Numbered from the stretch's first letter, positions 1 to 9,451 are shown. The stretch: 64,000 nucleotides of DNA from Planctomycetota bacterium (GCA_025459175.1 JALORC010000002.1:1-64000); one strand, 5' to 3'. Notes: a model not told the origin generated them from the letters alone. Made by a program: numbers and translations.

Positions 1-2
1 TC

Positions 3-2891
3 GAACGCATCCACGAAGCGCTCGGCGGCATGCCAGCGCCGTATCGCGAAGTGCTCGTGCTGCGGCTCGTGCACGGACTCGAACCGACCGCGATCGCACA
101 CACGTTGGGGCGCGCGCCGGGAACGGTTCGCACCCAGCTGCAGCGCGGCCTCGAACTGCTGCGCGGCGCGCTGCCGGCGACCTTGGCGACCGGGCTCGCG
201 TTGCTGCTGCTGCCGGGGCGCGGGTTGGCCGCGGTGCGCACGGCGGTGCTCGGTGCGACCGCTGGCGGTGCGGTGGCGATCGGAGCGGCGCGGCGGTTCG
301 GCTGGCTGTGGATGCTGGCGGCGACGCTGTTGCTCGTCGCGGGTGGCTGGTGGTGGTTGCAGGCCGCGACGCCGGTGGTGCCGGCCGTGGCCGATGCGCG
401 CGCCAGCACGGCGGCATCGACGAACGATGCCAGCCAACCGGGCGCGCTGGCTGCCGCAACGACTGCGGTGCCGGATCGCAGCCCCGCGCCGGGTGCAAGC
501 GCCGATGGCCCGCCGACGACGTTGCGCGGCCGGGTGGTCGCGGCGCGCGACGGCGTGCCGCTCGGTGGCGGCGAGGTCGAGGTCGGCTACGGCCGCGGTC
601 GCTTCATGACCGACGATCCCGAGTTCCGCACCTGGCCCGCGTCGCACAAGGAGCCGGTCGCCGCCGACGGCACGTTCGCGATCGCGGTGGCGGCCGCCCC
701 GGCGCGCCGCGTGTTCTTGACGGTGACGGCGCCGGGCCATGTCGAGGCCGGCACCGAGTGGATCTCACTGCAGAACGGACTCGACGTGCCGCTCGGCGAC
801 ATCCCGCTGATCGCCGGCTGCGAGCTGCGGGCGCGGATCGTCGACACCACCGGCGCGCCGGTGGCCGGACTGCAGCTGTCGGTCGAACGCGAGTCGGGCG
901 GCGTCGATGCCGGGGACTCGCCGTTCGTGATGTGGTCGTCCTACGACAGCACCAGCGACGCGGCGGGGCAGCTGAACCCGAACATGCTGCCTGCCCCCGG
1001 CACCTACTCGATCGACTGCAACGGCGCCCGCACCGGCTATCGCGTCGTGCGGCCGACGACGCTGACGCTCGGGCACGAACCGGTCGTGGCCATCGACATC
1101 GTCGTCGACCGTTCGCCGGTGGCCGAGAGCCTGCGTGGGCGCGTCGTCGATGCGCGCGGCAACCCGATCGCCGGCGTGCCGCTGCAGGCGCACGAGTCGA
1201 TGCCCGATCTCGGGGCCGCGACCTCGGCCGCGGACGGCACGTTCGCGATGGAGATCTACGGCGTGCAGCCGGAGACCGAGCTCTACATTCCGTGGCAGCA
1301 GCACGGCTATCGACTGCTGGAGCCCGAACGGGTGTATCCGCGCGGCGCGAGCGACGTCGAGGTCAAGGTCGCGGTGTTGCCCCGCTTCGACGTCGCCGTC
1401 GACGTCGTCGATGCGCGCGATGGCCGGCCGGTGCTGGCGTACGGCGTGCGGCACGGCATCGACGTCTGGACCGGCGACGATCCGCAGCGCATTCCGGACG
1501 AGACGATCTACTTCCCGGCGCGGCCGGAGGCACGGCCGGCGGGGCGCGCCGTGTTGCCGGGGCTCGCGCCCGGCCAGTACCGCGTGTCGGTGTTCCCTGT
1601 GGATCCTGCGCTGGCACCGGCGCGGCTGGTGCCGTTCGTGGTCGGGGACGACGGCATCGCACCGGTGCGCATCGAACTGCATCCCTATGCGCCGCTGCAG
1701 GTGAAGGTGCGCGACGGCGAAGGGCGGCCCGTGGCTGGCGCGGAGGTCGTGCTGGTGCACGAGCAGGGCACTCGGGGCGAGTTCGTGGCGCTGTTCTCCG
1801 TCGAGGACTTCGCCCGCGGCGTCGGTGGTGGCCTGCGCTGCGCGGCGCTGCTTCAGCGGGCAACCACCGGCGAGGACGGCACGGTGACGCTGCGCGCGCC
1901 AACCGCCGAATCGCGCCTGTCGCTGCGGGCCTTTGGACCGCGCTGCACGGAGGTTCACCAGCCGCTGGCAGCACTGCCGGCGAACGGCGGCAGCCACGAG
2001 ATCACGATCGCCCGCGCCGCGCGCATCGTCGGTCGGCTCGAACCGCGCGAACTGATGGCCGCGATCGGCCCGTCAGCCAACGCCGTGCGCGAGGCGGCGA
2101 TCGTGCGCCCGGAGAACTCCGAACTGCTCTACGCGTGCCCGCAGATCCAGGTGCGTTCCGCCGCCGGCGAAGTCGTCGCGCGCGGCCGCGTGCTGCCCGA
2201 CGCGACGTTCACGATCGATGCCGTGCCACCGGGCGACCACACGCTGTGGCTCGGCGTGAAATGGCAGATGAACCCGGGCCACGTGTCGTCCGAGGACCTG
2301 ATGGTCGCCGAGCTGCAGGCGCTGCGCGCCGATGAAGTGCGCGAGGTGGTCGCCTCGGCGGCGGCGGCGGCGCCGGTGCAACTGCGCGGCGAAGTGCGCG
2401 TCGACGGTACGGTGTGGACCGCCGGCGAAGCAGGTCTGCGGCAGGCAAAAGTCGCGGACGGACGCTACTTCACGCTCTCGCTCGATCCGCGCGGTGGGTT
2501 CGCGCGTGTACTGCGTGCGGACACGTATCTGCCGTACGTCGAGTGGCAGGACGGCGAGCAGCAGAAGCGGCTCTGGGCCGAGAACCGCCTCACGCTCGCC
2601 GCCGGTGAGCAGCGCTGCACGTTGACGTTCGAGCGCCGCTCGCTGGCGCTCGAAGTGCGCACCGCCGCCGGTGCACCGGCGAGCGACCTGCGGCTGCGCG
2701 TGACCGCGGTCGACTTCGCCGAGATCGATGCGCTGGTCGCGGCGACCGACGCGGACGGACAAGTTCGCCTCGATCCGGCACCACCGGGACGGCTCACGAT
2801 CGCGTGGCGTTCGGGGGACCAGTGGGTCGAGCTCGGCAATGCCAGCGCTGCGCCGGGGAACGGTCCGCTCCGCTTGACGCTGCCGCGCTGA
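3..2891 (+). CDS. ECF sigma factor C-terminus fused to a membrane anchor and secreted carboxypeptidase-regulatory-like domains (5' partial)
   Basis: The frame is already open at base 3; the first ATG in the window (30) lies inside a sigma-70 region 4 helix-turn-helix, so the true start is upstream. Counting from that Met, residues 1-45 carry PYREVLVLRLVHG and TVRTQLQRGLELLRG, a typical ECF region 4.2. Hydrophobic stretches follow at about 51-70 and 91-110 (WLWMLAATLLLVAGGWWWL), then a low-complexity linker and about 800 residues of beta-rich, carboxypeptidase-regulatory-like repeats (for example VVDARGNPIAGVPLQ and VRDGEGRPVAGAEVVL). The sequence therefore shows a promoter-recognition domain joined to a likely periplasmic or surface region. 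Planctomycete ECF factors with C-terminal extensions are known; the sensing role is inference. Region 2 is not visible. Confidence 0.85.
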   Translation, partial: ERIHEALGGMPAPYREVLVLRLVHGLEPTAIAHTLGRAPGTVRTQLQRGLELLRGALPATLATGLALLLLPGRGLAAVRTAVLGATAGGAVAIGAARRFGWLWMLAATLLLVAGGWWWLQAATPVVPAVADARASTAASTNDASQPGALAAATTAVPDRSPAPGASADGPPTTLRGRVVAARDGVPLGGGEVEVGYGRGRFMTDDPEFRTWPASHKEPVAADGTFAIAVAAAPARRVFLTVTAPGHVEAGTEWISLQNGLDVPLGDIPLIAGCELRARIVDTTGAPVAGLQLSVERESGGVDAGDSPFVMWSSYDSTSDAAGQLNPNMLPAPGTYSIDCNGARTGYRVVRPTTLTLGHEPVVAIDIVVDRSPVAESLRGRVVDARGNPIAGVPLQAHESMPDLGAATSAADGTFAMEIYGVQPETELYIPWQQHGYRLLEPERVYPRGASDVEVKVAVLPRFDVAVDVVDARDGRPVLAYGVRHGIDVWTGDDPQRIPDETIYFPARPEARPAGRAVLPGLAPGQYRVSVFPVDPALAPARLVPFVVGDDGIAPVRIELHPYAPLQVKVRDGEGRPVAGAEVVLVHEQGTRGEFVALFSVEDFARGVGGGLRCAALLQRATTGEDGTVTLRAPTAESRLSLRAFGPRCTEVHQPLAALPANGGSHEITIARAARIVGRLEPRELMAAIGPSANAVREAAIVRPENSELLYACPQIQVRSAAGEVVARGRVLPDATFTIDAVPPGDHTLWLGVKWQMNPGHVSSEDLMVAELQALRADEVREVVASAAAAAPVQLRGEVRVDGTVWTAGEAGLRQAKVADGRYFTLSLDPRGGFARVLRADTYLPYVEWQDGEQQKRLWAENRLTLAAGEQRCTLTFERRSLALEVRTAAGAPASDLRLRVTAVDFAEIDALVAATDADGQVRLDPAPPGRLTIAWRSGDQWVELGNASAAPGNGPLRLTLPR

Positions 2892-2903
2892 CAGGAGCGA
2901 CCG

Positions 2904-3083
2904 CTACTTCGGCGACTGCACCAGCGCCACGGCCTCGGTGCGAGTGAGCGCCGACAGGTCGAACACGTGCAGCTTGCACTGACTGCAGAAGCGGCGGCGT
3001 GGGTCGCCCTGCATCTTGGTCCAGTCGGCGGGGCAGGGCGACGCGATGGCAATGGCATCGAGCCAACGATCGTTCGTGGTCAT
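2904..3083 (-). CDS. small CxxC conserved protein (59 aa)
   Basis: A 59-residue reading frame starting MTTNDRWLDAIAIAS and ending AEAVALVQSPK. It contains a CPADWTKM segment, a CSQC pair and then VFDLSALTR. The pattern (C-x-x-W-x-x-M, charged loop, F/H-C-x-x-C, hydrophobic-N/D-L-S-x-L/M-T) matches short uncharacterised proteins or N-terminal domains that I recall from planctomycetes and acidobacteria, often ahead of secreted modules. The three cysteines suggest metal or redox chemistry, but no function is known to me. It lies 12 bases beyond the end of the sigma-fusion gene on the opposite strand. No clear ribosome-binding site was seen; the ATG at 3083 was chosen because the motif begins soon after it. 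Confidence 0.6.
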   Translation of the reverse strand: MTTNDRWLDAIAIASPCPADWTKMQGDPRRRFCSQCKLHVFDLSALTRTEAVALVQSPK

Positions 3084-3230
3084 TTCGGTAGCGCTCGGGG
3101 TCGTGAAAGGCGCGGCCAACGCTCCGGCCAGGAATCGATTCCGAGGTGTGGCAGCTTCTCGCTTCCGGTCGCCAGCGCCGACGGCATGCTCGGTGCCGCG
3201 GGCGCGTCCCGCGAATCGACCGGACTCGCG

Positions 3231-4061
3231 ATGAACCACCCGCTGCGCCAATGCCCACGCTCTGCACCATGGCTGCTGCCGCTGCTGGTGACGGCGTGCC
3301 AGGGCACTTCGTTGCCACCGCCGGCAATCACGCTGCCGCTCTGCGCCGCACCACCGACCTCCGACGAACTCACCGCCGAACTCCGCGACCTGCCGCTCGC
3401 CGAACGCGAACGACACATCAGCGCCTGGTTCGCGCGCGGAGCCTTGCCGACGGCGCTGCGGCAGCTGTGCCCGGTGACGACGACCGCGACGCTGGCCGGG
3501 CGCACGCACACGGCAACGTTCTGGTGCACGCCCGACGTGTTCGGGCTGGGCCGCGACGACGACTGGCTGCGGCTGCCGATCACGCCGCAACTCGCCGAAC
3601 GCTTCGCGGCTGAGCTCGACTGCGTGCTGCCGACGCGGGTCATGGTCGACGCGATCTGGCGCGCGGCCGCGGTGCAGACGACGCCGGTGACGTTCGATCC
3701 GCGCGTGTACGACATCACGGCGCTCGAACGCTTCGCCGCGCACGATGCGGCGATCGACGCGCAGCTGGTCGGTGTGGGACCCGGCGCATTGGTCGCGGGC
3801 CACAAGAAGGACGTGATCGCCTCGGCGCTGCGCACGCAGTTCCCGCAGCGCGTCGTCATCTACGGCTGGCACCGCCCGGACGGCACGCCGATCCAACCGC
3901 GCTCGAAGGTGCACGGCACCGGTCACGTCGACTACAGCCACGGCGTGCGCTTCGTCGCCCGGCGCGTGCTGGTCGACGGCCGGTGGAGCACGATCGACGC
4001 CGTGCTCGCCGATCCGGAACTGCATGCGCTGCTGAGCGACGAAGGGCCGCTCGGGCGCTGA
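3231..4061 (+). CDS. conserved lipoprotein with HGxGHxDYSHG motif
   Basis: The 276-residue product begins with a lipoprotein signal (LLPLLVTAC, lipid cysteine near residue 22). The body is soluble. The C-terminal third has the most distinctive stretch: VVIYGWHRPDGTPIQP, then VHGTGHVDYSHGVRFV. I recall the same GWH...IQP...HG...DYSHG arrangement in uncharacterised secreted proteins, so I treat it as a conserved family of unknown activity; the clustered His and Asp could bind metal. The upstream frame stays open to 2967, but the ATG at 3231 gives a clean signal peptide and was chosen. It runs divergently from the small CxxC gene. Confidence 0.7.
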   Translation: MNHPLRQCPRSAPWLLPLLVTACQGTSLPPPAITLPLCAAPPTSDELTAELRDLPLAERERHISAWFARGALPTALRQLCPVTTTATLAGRTHTATFWCTPDVFGLGRDDDWLRLPITPQLAERFAAELDCVLPTRVMVDAIWRAAAVQTTPVTFDPRVYDITALERFAAHDAAIDAQLVGVGPGALVAGHKKDVIASALRTQFPQRVVIYGWHRPDGTPIQPRSKVHGTGHVDYSHGVRFVARRVLVDGRWSTIDAVLADPELHALLSDEGPLGR

Positions 4062-4164
4062 CCAGACGGTCGACCGCGGGCCCGCCAGCCGGAATTCGAA
4101 ACGGATGCGAACAGGACTCCCGCGCCCCTCGCTGCCCCCGGCATACCCGGAGGTCGCGACCACC

Positions 4165-6372
4165 ATGCCCCATTGCAAGCTCCTCGTCTCGTTGCTGTGC
4201 CTGCCCGCACTGGCCCAGCAGCCAGCTCATTCCCCGATCCGCACCGAGGGCCCCCGGGTCGCGATGACCCGCGGCTCCGGCCTGCAGCCAAGTGGTGAAG
4301 CGAACGGCCTCATCGGCGGCGGTGCCGACTACGAGGTCCACTTCGCCGAGAGCGTGCGCTTCGAACCGGTGCTCGGCCGCAACTGCCCGACGACCCAGCA
4401 CTTGACCCTCCGCGCCGAGGCCGTGCTGCGCGCCGACGAAACCGTGCTGATCCCACCCGGTGTGCTGCCCGCACAGGACGAGCGCACGGCGATCTACCAG
4501 CATGCGCCCGGCTGCGACGAACGCTACGAAGTGCGCCCCGACGGCGTGGCCTTGTCGTGGCGCTTCGAGGCGCGCCCAGCCGGCCACGGCGACCTGGTGG
4601 TTCGCTATCGCTACGACACGACGTTGGGCCGCCCGTCCCGCGTCGGCGACTCGTTCGAACTCAACGGCCCGCACGGTGGCGTCCGCGTCGGCGGCGTAAC
4701 CGGCATCGCCGCGGACGGCCGGCGGGTCGCGGGCAATCTGCGATGGCAGGGCGAACACCTCGAACTGTCGCTGCCGGCTTCGTTCGTCGACACCGCCACC
4801 TACCCGCTGGTGCTCGACCCATTGATCGGTCCGATCGTGCCGGTCAGCTTCAGTCTCAACTTTGCCGAGTTCGACCCCGACGTCGCCTACAACGAATACG
4901 GTTTCTGGCTCGTGGTCTGGCGGCGCGACCTGTCGGCGACCAGCCAGGTCGTGCGCGGCCAACGCATCGACGACAACGGCGCCCTGCTCGGCTCGACGGT
5001 GTTCTTCACCAGCAGCGGGGTGGCGAGTGCGCCTCGTATCAGTTCGAACCGCGAGTATGACACCTTCGGCGTGGTGTGGACCCAGACCCTCGCCGGCACC
5101 CACAGTGTGCAGTTCCAATCGGTGCCCGCGGCCAACCCGGCGCAGATCCCGATCCTGTTGACCACGATCGCGACGAACACCACCGCGGCCTATCCGAGTG
5201 CAGCGATCGCTGGCGACCTGGACTCGCTCGCCGACCAGAACGAAGGCTACCTGGTCGTCTGGGAGGACGACGCCACCAACACGATCCGCCGCCGAGCCGT
5301 CCGGATCACCTTGGGAGGCGCCGTACAGATGACCCTGCCGCTGGCGATCTGGACCAATGGCGCGCTGGGCCCCTTCTATGAACAGCCGGCGATCTCGCGC
5401 CACGCGGTCGGCACGAATCGCATGCTCGTGGTCGCCCGTCGCCGCCCCAGCGCGATCGGCGGCTCTACCATCGTCGGCCAGTTCGTCGACAGCCTAGGTA
5501 TCCCCATCGGCGCGACGGCGACAATCGCCTCGAGCACGGCCAACGACCTGTTCGCGCCGGCGGTCGACGGCCACGGCGATCGATGGGTCGTCGCCTGGGA
5601 ACGGCGCGCCTCGGCACCGGCCTACGGCTCGGTGCGGGTCGTCAGCACGGACTCCGCGTTCAACCTGGGCAGCGTCGCGACATACGGCGGCACCCTGCTC
5701 AACCAGACCAGCGCCCCGACCGTGTGCTTTGCGCAGTCGCGCACCTGGCTCGGCTATCAACGCATCACGGCGCAGCCGACGCCGACCACGACCCTGCAGC
5801 TCGCGGCGTTGCGTTCCGACACCTGCACGTCGTGCAACGACGGCCTCACGGTCAGCTTCCCGTCCGGATCGCGCATCGTCGCGGCCCGCGAACCGCCCTA
5901 CCCCTTCACTGTCAATGTTCCACCTCGAACGGGTCTCGTGGTGTTCGATGACAGCATTCTCGACATCGGCGGCCAGCGCATCACCGACGCCGGGAACGGC
6001 ACCGCCGTGATCCAAGGTTCCGCCTGCGGCAATGCGGGCAGCTTGTTGCAAGCCACGCCGCCCAACATCGGGCAGGACTACCTCGAGGACCGGACCTTCA
6101 CCGGCACGATCGCGTTCTTCAATCTGACTCCGGTGCTGCCGACCAATCTCTGCGGCACCTGCGAGCTCGCGCCACTCGGGACCGCGATCGATGCGCCGCC
6201 CTTCGGCTTCTGGCGGCGTGTGCGGTTCGTGATCCCGTGCGAACCGACGCTCGTCGGCGAGCAGATGCTGACTCAGTGGATCGTGTTCGACATCAGCGCC
6301 GCCTCGGCCCCGTGCCCGGTGTTGCCGGGGCTGTACGGCTCGGAACGGCGTCTGTTGACGATCGGCAACTGA
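4165..6372 (+). CDS. large secreted protein with repeated VVW strands
   Basis: The 735-residue product starts with a signal peptide (CKLLVSLLCLPALAQQ). A GGAGG-like ribosome-binding site at about 4149-4153 supports this ATG over the one at 4105. The middle has repeated beta strands of one type, WLVVWRRD (about residue 250), YLVVWEDD and WVVAWERR, each followed by a short G-x-R-x-D loop, suggesting a beta-propeller or stacked-sheet domain. The C-terminal 200 residues are cysteine-rich and differ in character (CTSCNDG, NLCGTCEL). No catalytic motif is visible. It is probably a surface or extracellular structural protein; the specific role is unknown. Confidence 0.7.
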   Translation: MPHCKLLVSLLCLPALAQQPAHSPIRTEGPRVAMTRGSGLQPSGEANGLIGGGADYEVHFAESVRFEPVLGRNCPTTQHLTLRAEAVLRADETVLIPPGVLPAQDERTAIYQHAPGCDERYEVRPDGVALSWRFEARPAGHGDLVVRYRYDTTLGRPSRVGDSFELNGPHGGVRVGGVTGIAADGRRVAGNLRWQGEHLELSLPASFVDTATYPLVLDPLIGPIVPVSFSLNFAEFDPDVAYNEYGFWLVVWRRDLSATSQVVRGQRIDDNGALLGSTVFFTSSGVASAPRISSNREYDTFGVVWTQTLAGTHSVQFQSVPAANPAQIPILLTTIATNTTAAYPSAAIAGDLDSLADQNEGYLVVWEDDATNTIRRRAVRITLGGAVQMTLPLAIWTNGALGPFYEQPAISRHAVGTNRMLVVARRRPSAIGGSTIVGQFVDSLGIPIGATATIASSTANDLFAPAVDGHGDRWVVAWERRASAPAYGSVRVVSTDSAFNLGSVATYGGTLLNQTSAPTVCFAQSRTWLGYQRITAQPTPTTTLQLAALRSDTCTSCNDGLTVSFPSGSRIVAAREPPYPFTVNVPPRTGLVVFDDSILDIGGQRITDAGNGTAVIQGSACGNAGSLLQATPPNIGQDYLEDRTFTGTIAFFNLTPVLPTNLCGTCELAPLGTAIDAPPFGFWRRVRFVIPCEPTLVGEQMLTQWIVFDISAASAPCPVLPGLYGSERRLLTIGN

Positions 6373-6388
6373 TCGGGGCGGCTCCCCA

Positions 6389-6946
6389 CTACACGCCGAT
6401 GGTGACGTGCAGCACGCCATCGCGCACCGCGACCGAACGCAGCACCATGCGCGCGACCGCCTGCTTGCCGTTGGTCATCTTCAGCTGGTAGACCGGGATG
6501 CCGCTGATCCGATCGGTGGCGAGCTGGTTGGCGACGTCCTTGACCCGGGCGGCGATGTCGTCGCCGATGCCGGGCACCGCGAACTGCACCACCCGCACGT
6601 CGCGCAGCACCAGCGACGCCGAGTCGGCGTCGTAGGCGATCTTGGTCAGCAGATCGGCCGAGCCCTTCCACTCGCGTTTGCTGCCCGGCACGTCGACCTT
6701 CACGTCGACACCGACGGCGATGTCGTCGGAACCGTCGGTCAGCTTCACGCGCGGGTTGGTGTAGTCGACGTCGACCAGCGCCAGGTAGGTCTTGCGCATC
6801 GGGAAGCGCTTGCCGAGCTCGGCCTCGATGCGCGCCTGGTCGAACGTGTAGGTCCACGTCCGCCCGCGCAGCAGCAGCCAGGCGCCGCCGGCGGCGGTCG
6901 CCAGCACCGCGGCGGTGGCGAGCAGCCAGCGCGCGCGCCGGCTCAT
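6389..6946 (-). CDS. DUF1439/YceB-like membrane-anchored protein
   Basis: A 185-residue protein with one N-terminal membrane segment (residues 6-26) and a soluble domain. Repeated short amphipathic strands and phrases such as ALVDVDYTNPRVKL, ADLLTKIAYDADSASLVLRDV and SGIPVYQLK resemble the YceB/DUF1439 lipid-binding-type fold of Gram-negative lipoproteins, including the late P-V-Y-x-L. That assignment is by recall of pattern only. Its start overlaps the stop of the upstream gene by four bases, so the two are translationally coupled and likely act together in the envelope. Confidence 0.6.
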   Translation of the reverse strand: MSRRARWLLATAAVLATAAGGAWLLLRGRTWTYTFDQARIEAELGKRFPMRKTYLALVDVDYTNPRVKLTDGSDDIAVGVDVKVDVPGSKREWKGSADLLTKIAYDADSASLVLRDVRVVQFAVPGIGDDIAARVKDVANQLATDRISGIPVYQLKMTNGKQAVARMVLRSVAVRDGVLHVTIGV

Positions 6947-7539
6947 CGCGCCTCGGCCGGCACGAACGGGCGCGTCGGCGGGCGCGGCTTGCCGTCGTCG
7001 CCGAACACGTCGATGCCGACGCAGCCGAGCAGCAGGTCGGCGAACTCGGCGAGGTTGAAGCCGACCCGCAGGCCGACGATCGCCGGCACCACGCCGACCT
7101 CGATGCCGAACAGGTCGCTGATCTTCTGCGCCGGCGACAACACGAACGGCGAGCTGTCGTCGAGGTCGAACACGTCGCTGAGCGCGAGCCACGACCGCAC
7201 GTCGGTGTAGCTGTCGGGCGCGGCCGGATGATTGCCGAGCGCGCTGGTCGCGAGCGCATGCGACAACGGCTCGCCGTAGACCAGCGGGCTCAGCGTCGTG
7301 ATCGGCACGCCGTAGCCGGAGTTCGTCATCACGTAGCCCGATCGCTGCCAGAACGTGTCCTTGCCGACGCCCCACTCCGCATACCAGCCGCCGAGTGCGG
7401 CATCGAGCGGACCGACCTTCGCCTCGACCGCGAGCCCGAGCGCGTCCTGGTGCCAGCGATACAGGAAGCAGTCGCCGAGATCGGTGAGCCGCCGGTCGGC
7501 CCAGGTGCAGCTCGTGAGCGTGCAGAGGCCGATGGCCAT
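6943..7539 (-). CDS. exported protein of unknown function, coupled to the DUF1439-like gene
   Basis: The 198-residue product begins MAIGLCTLTSC, which is close to a lipobox. A GTG nine codons upstream (7566) would add a lysine and arginine and make a better lipoprotein signal, so the real start may be there. The mature part has LVEAKVGPL-like strands and hydrophobic patches (GVVPAIVGLRVGFNLAEF), and the tail mentions no known motif. The first half refers to a pattern (FLYRWHQDALGLAVEAKVG) seen in exported planctomycete and proteobacterial proteins of unknown role. Its stop overlaps the start of the next gene by four bases. Confidence 0.6.
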   Translation of the reverse strand: MAIGLCTLTSCTWADRRLTDLGDCFLYRWHQDALGLAVEAKVGPLDAALGGWYAEWGVGKDTFWQRSGYVMTNSGYGVPITTLSPLVYGEPLSHALATSALGNHPAAPDSYTDVRSWLALSDVFDLDDSSPFVLSPAQKISDLFGIEVGVVPAIVGLRVGFNLAEFADLLLGCVGIDVFGDDGKPRPPTRPFVPAEAR

Positions 7540-7608
7540 GGCGGAACGGCAGAACGTGAACTTCACCGGCGAGGTTGTAGCGCGCGGCGGCCGCGCCGTC
7601 GCCGTAGC

Positions 7609-9390
7609 ATGCGCGCCATGTGGTCGCTGTTGCTGTCGACGCTGCTGATGCCGCAGGAACCTGTCCCGCAGCCGCCGCGGCACTGGGCCTACGTGGCGCC
7701 GGTGCGGCCGACACCACCGCGCACCGACCTGGCGCCGATCGACGCGTTCCTGCTGGCGGGCATCGAGGCGAACGGCCTCACGCCGACGCCGCGCGCCGAC
7801 CGCGCGACGCTGCTGCGGCGCGCCAGCCTCGACCTGATCGGCCTGCCGCCGACGCTCGCCGAGCTCGACGCGTTCCTCGCCGACCCGGCTGGCGATGCGC
7901 AAGCGTTCGCGGTGCAGGTCGATCGCCTGCTGGCGTCGCCGCACTACGGCGAACGTTGGGCGCTGCCGTGGCTCGACCTCGCCCGCTACGCCGACACCAA
8001 CGGCTTCAACTTCGACGCCGTACGGCCGATGTGGCGCTGGCGCGACTGGCTGATCGACGCTCTCGATCGCGACCTGCCGTTCGACCGCTTCACGCTGCTG
8101 CAGCTGGCCGGTGACCTGCTGCCCGATGGCGGCGACGAAGGCCTGCTGGCGACCGGCTTCCATCGCAACACGCCGTTCAACAACGAAGGTGGCGTCGATC
8201 CGGACGAAGCGCGCTGGGAGCGCCTGCTCGACCGCGCGACGACGACGGCGACCGTGTGGCTCGGCACGACGATGGCGTGTGCCCAGTGCCACGACCACAA
8301 GTACGACCCGATCCCCCAGCGCGACTTCTACGCGCTGGTCGCGTTCTTCGAGCCGGCCGCGGAGGAGGAGTTCGGCGGCAAGGGCCGCGAATCGCTGGTG
8401 CTGCGCGAACGGCGCGACGTGCCCCCGCGTGTGGCGCTGCGCGTGCGCGGGTCGTACGACCAGCGTGGCGAACTCGTCGACGCCGGCGTGCCGGCGGCGC
8501 TGGGCCCACCGTTGCCGGCCGATGCCCCGCGCGATCGGCTCGCGCTGGCGCGCTGGCTGGTCGCACCCGACCACCCGCTGGTGGCGCGCGTGCACGTCGA
8601 TCGCCTGTGGCGCGAACTGTTCGGCCGCTCGCTGGTCGAGACGCCAGAGGACTTCGGCGTGCAGGCACCGCGCCCGGCGCAGCTCGCACTGCTCGACTGG
8701 CTGGCCCGCGAGTTCGTGGCCGGCGGCTGGTCGCAGAAGCGATTGCTGCGCACGATGCTGCTCAGCGATGCCTATGCGCGCGCGCCGGTGGCCAGCAGCG
8801 CCGATCGCGAACGCGACCCGCACAACCGCTTCTTCGCGCGCGGCAGCCGGTTCCGGCTCGCGGCCGAGCACCTGCGCGACCTGCAGCTCGCGGTCAGCGG
8901 CCTGCTGTCGACGAAGCGCGGTGGCCCGGGCGTGTTCCCGCTGCAGGCCGACACCAGCGGCGTGGTCGCGGTCAACAAGGCCGACCTGCGCTGGACGCCG
9001 AGCGAAGGCGAGGATCGCCACCGCCGCGGCGTCTACACGTTCTGGCGGCGCACCGCGACGTTCGTGCAGTTCGCGGCGTTCGACGCGCCGTCGCGCGAGG
9101 TCTGCACGGTGCGGCGGCAGGTCACCAACACGCCGCTGCAGGCGCTCGCCGGCCTCAACGACCCGGCGGCATGGGCGGCAGCGCAGGCGCTCGGCGAACG
9201 CATGCGCAGCGCCGCTGGCGACGAACGCACGCGGCTCGCGTTCGGCTTCCGGCTGTGCACGGCGCGACTGCCGACGGCGATCGAACTCGACCGGCTGCAG
9301 CAGGCGCTGGCGGCCGAGGCACCGGAGCAGGCCTGGACGCTGGTCGCCAACGCGCTGCTGAACCTCGACGAGACCATGACCCGCGGCTGA
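7609..9390 (+). CDS. DUF1549/DUF1553 (PSCyt2-PSD1) planctomycete protein without cytochrome c domain
   Basis: A 593-residue secreted protein: a short signal (MWSLLLSTLLMPQ), then a DUF1549 domain (about 40-240) with the hallmark ASLDLIGLPPT, LLASPHYGERWALPWLDLARY and the heme-like CAQCHDHKYDPI, then DUF1553 (about 300-560) with NRLW-type VDRLWRELFGRSLVETPEDFG and the closing VTNTPLQALAGLNDP. Most family members carry an N-terminal cytochrome c domain; here it is missing. Start could be 7609 or 7618. In planctomycetes this family is found beside DUF1501 genes, as here at 9923. Its biochemical role is not established. Confidence 0.9.
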   Translation: MRAMWSLLLSTLLMPQEPVPQPPRHWAYVAPVRPTPPRTDLAPIDAFLLAGIEANGLTPTPRADRATLLRRASLDLIGLPPTLAELDAFLADPAGDAQAFAVQVDRLLASPHYGERWALPWLDLARYADTNGFNFDAVRPMWRWRDWLIDALDRDLPFDRFTLLQLAGDLLPDGGDEGLLATGFHRNTPFNNEGGVDPDEARWERLLDRATTTATVWLGTTMACAQCHDHKYDPIPQRDFYALVAFFEPAAEEEFGGKGRESLVLRERRDVPPRVALRVRGSYDQRGELVDAGVPAALGPPLPADAPRDRLALARWLVAPDHPLVARVHVDRLWRELFGRSLVETPEDFGVQAPRPAQLALLDWLAREFVAGGWSQKRLLRTMLLSDAYARAPVASSADRERDPHNRFFARGSRFRLAAEHLRDLQLAVSGLLSTKRGGPGVFPLQADTSGVVAVNKADLRWTPSEGEDRHRRGVYTFWRRTATFVQFAAFDAPSREVCTVRRQVTNTPLQALAGLNDPAAWAAAQALGERMRSAAGDERTRLAFGFRLCTARLPTAIELDRLQQALAAEAPEQAWTLVANALLNLDETMTRG

Positions 9391-9451
9391 CCGGCGCGCC
9401 CGGCGAGCGGCTCCCTTGCGCGTGGCTGGCACCGCGGGATGATGCCGCGCG

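Noticed and set aside
765-1997. Long open frame on the minus strand opposite the sigma-fused gene
   Set aside because: Arginine- and histidine-rich shadow of the plus-strand gene, with no family feature; such frames are common at 70% G+C.
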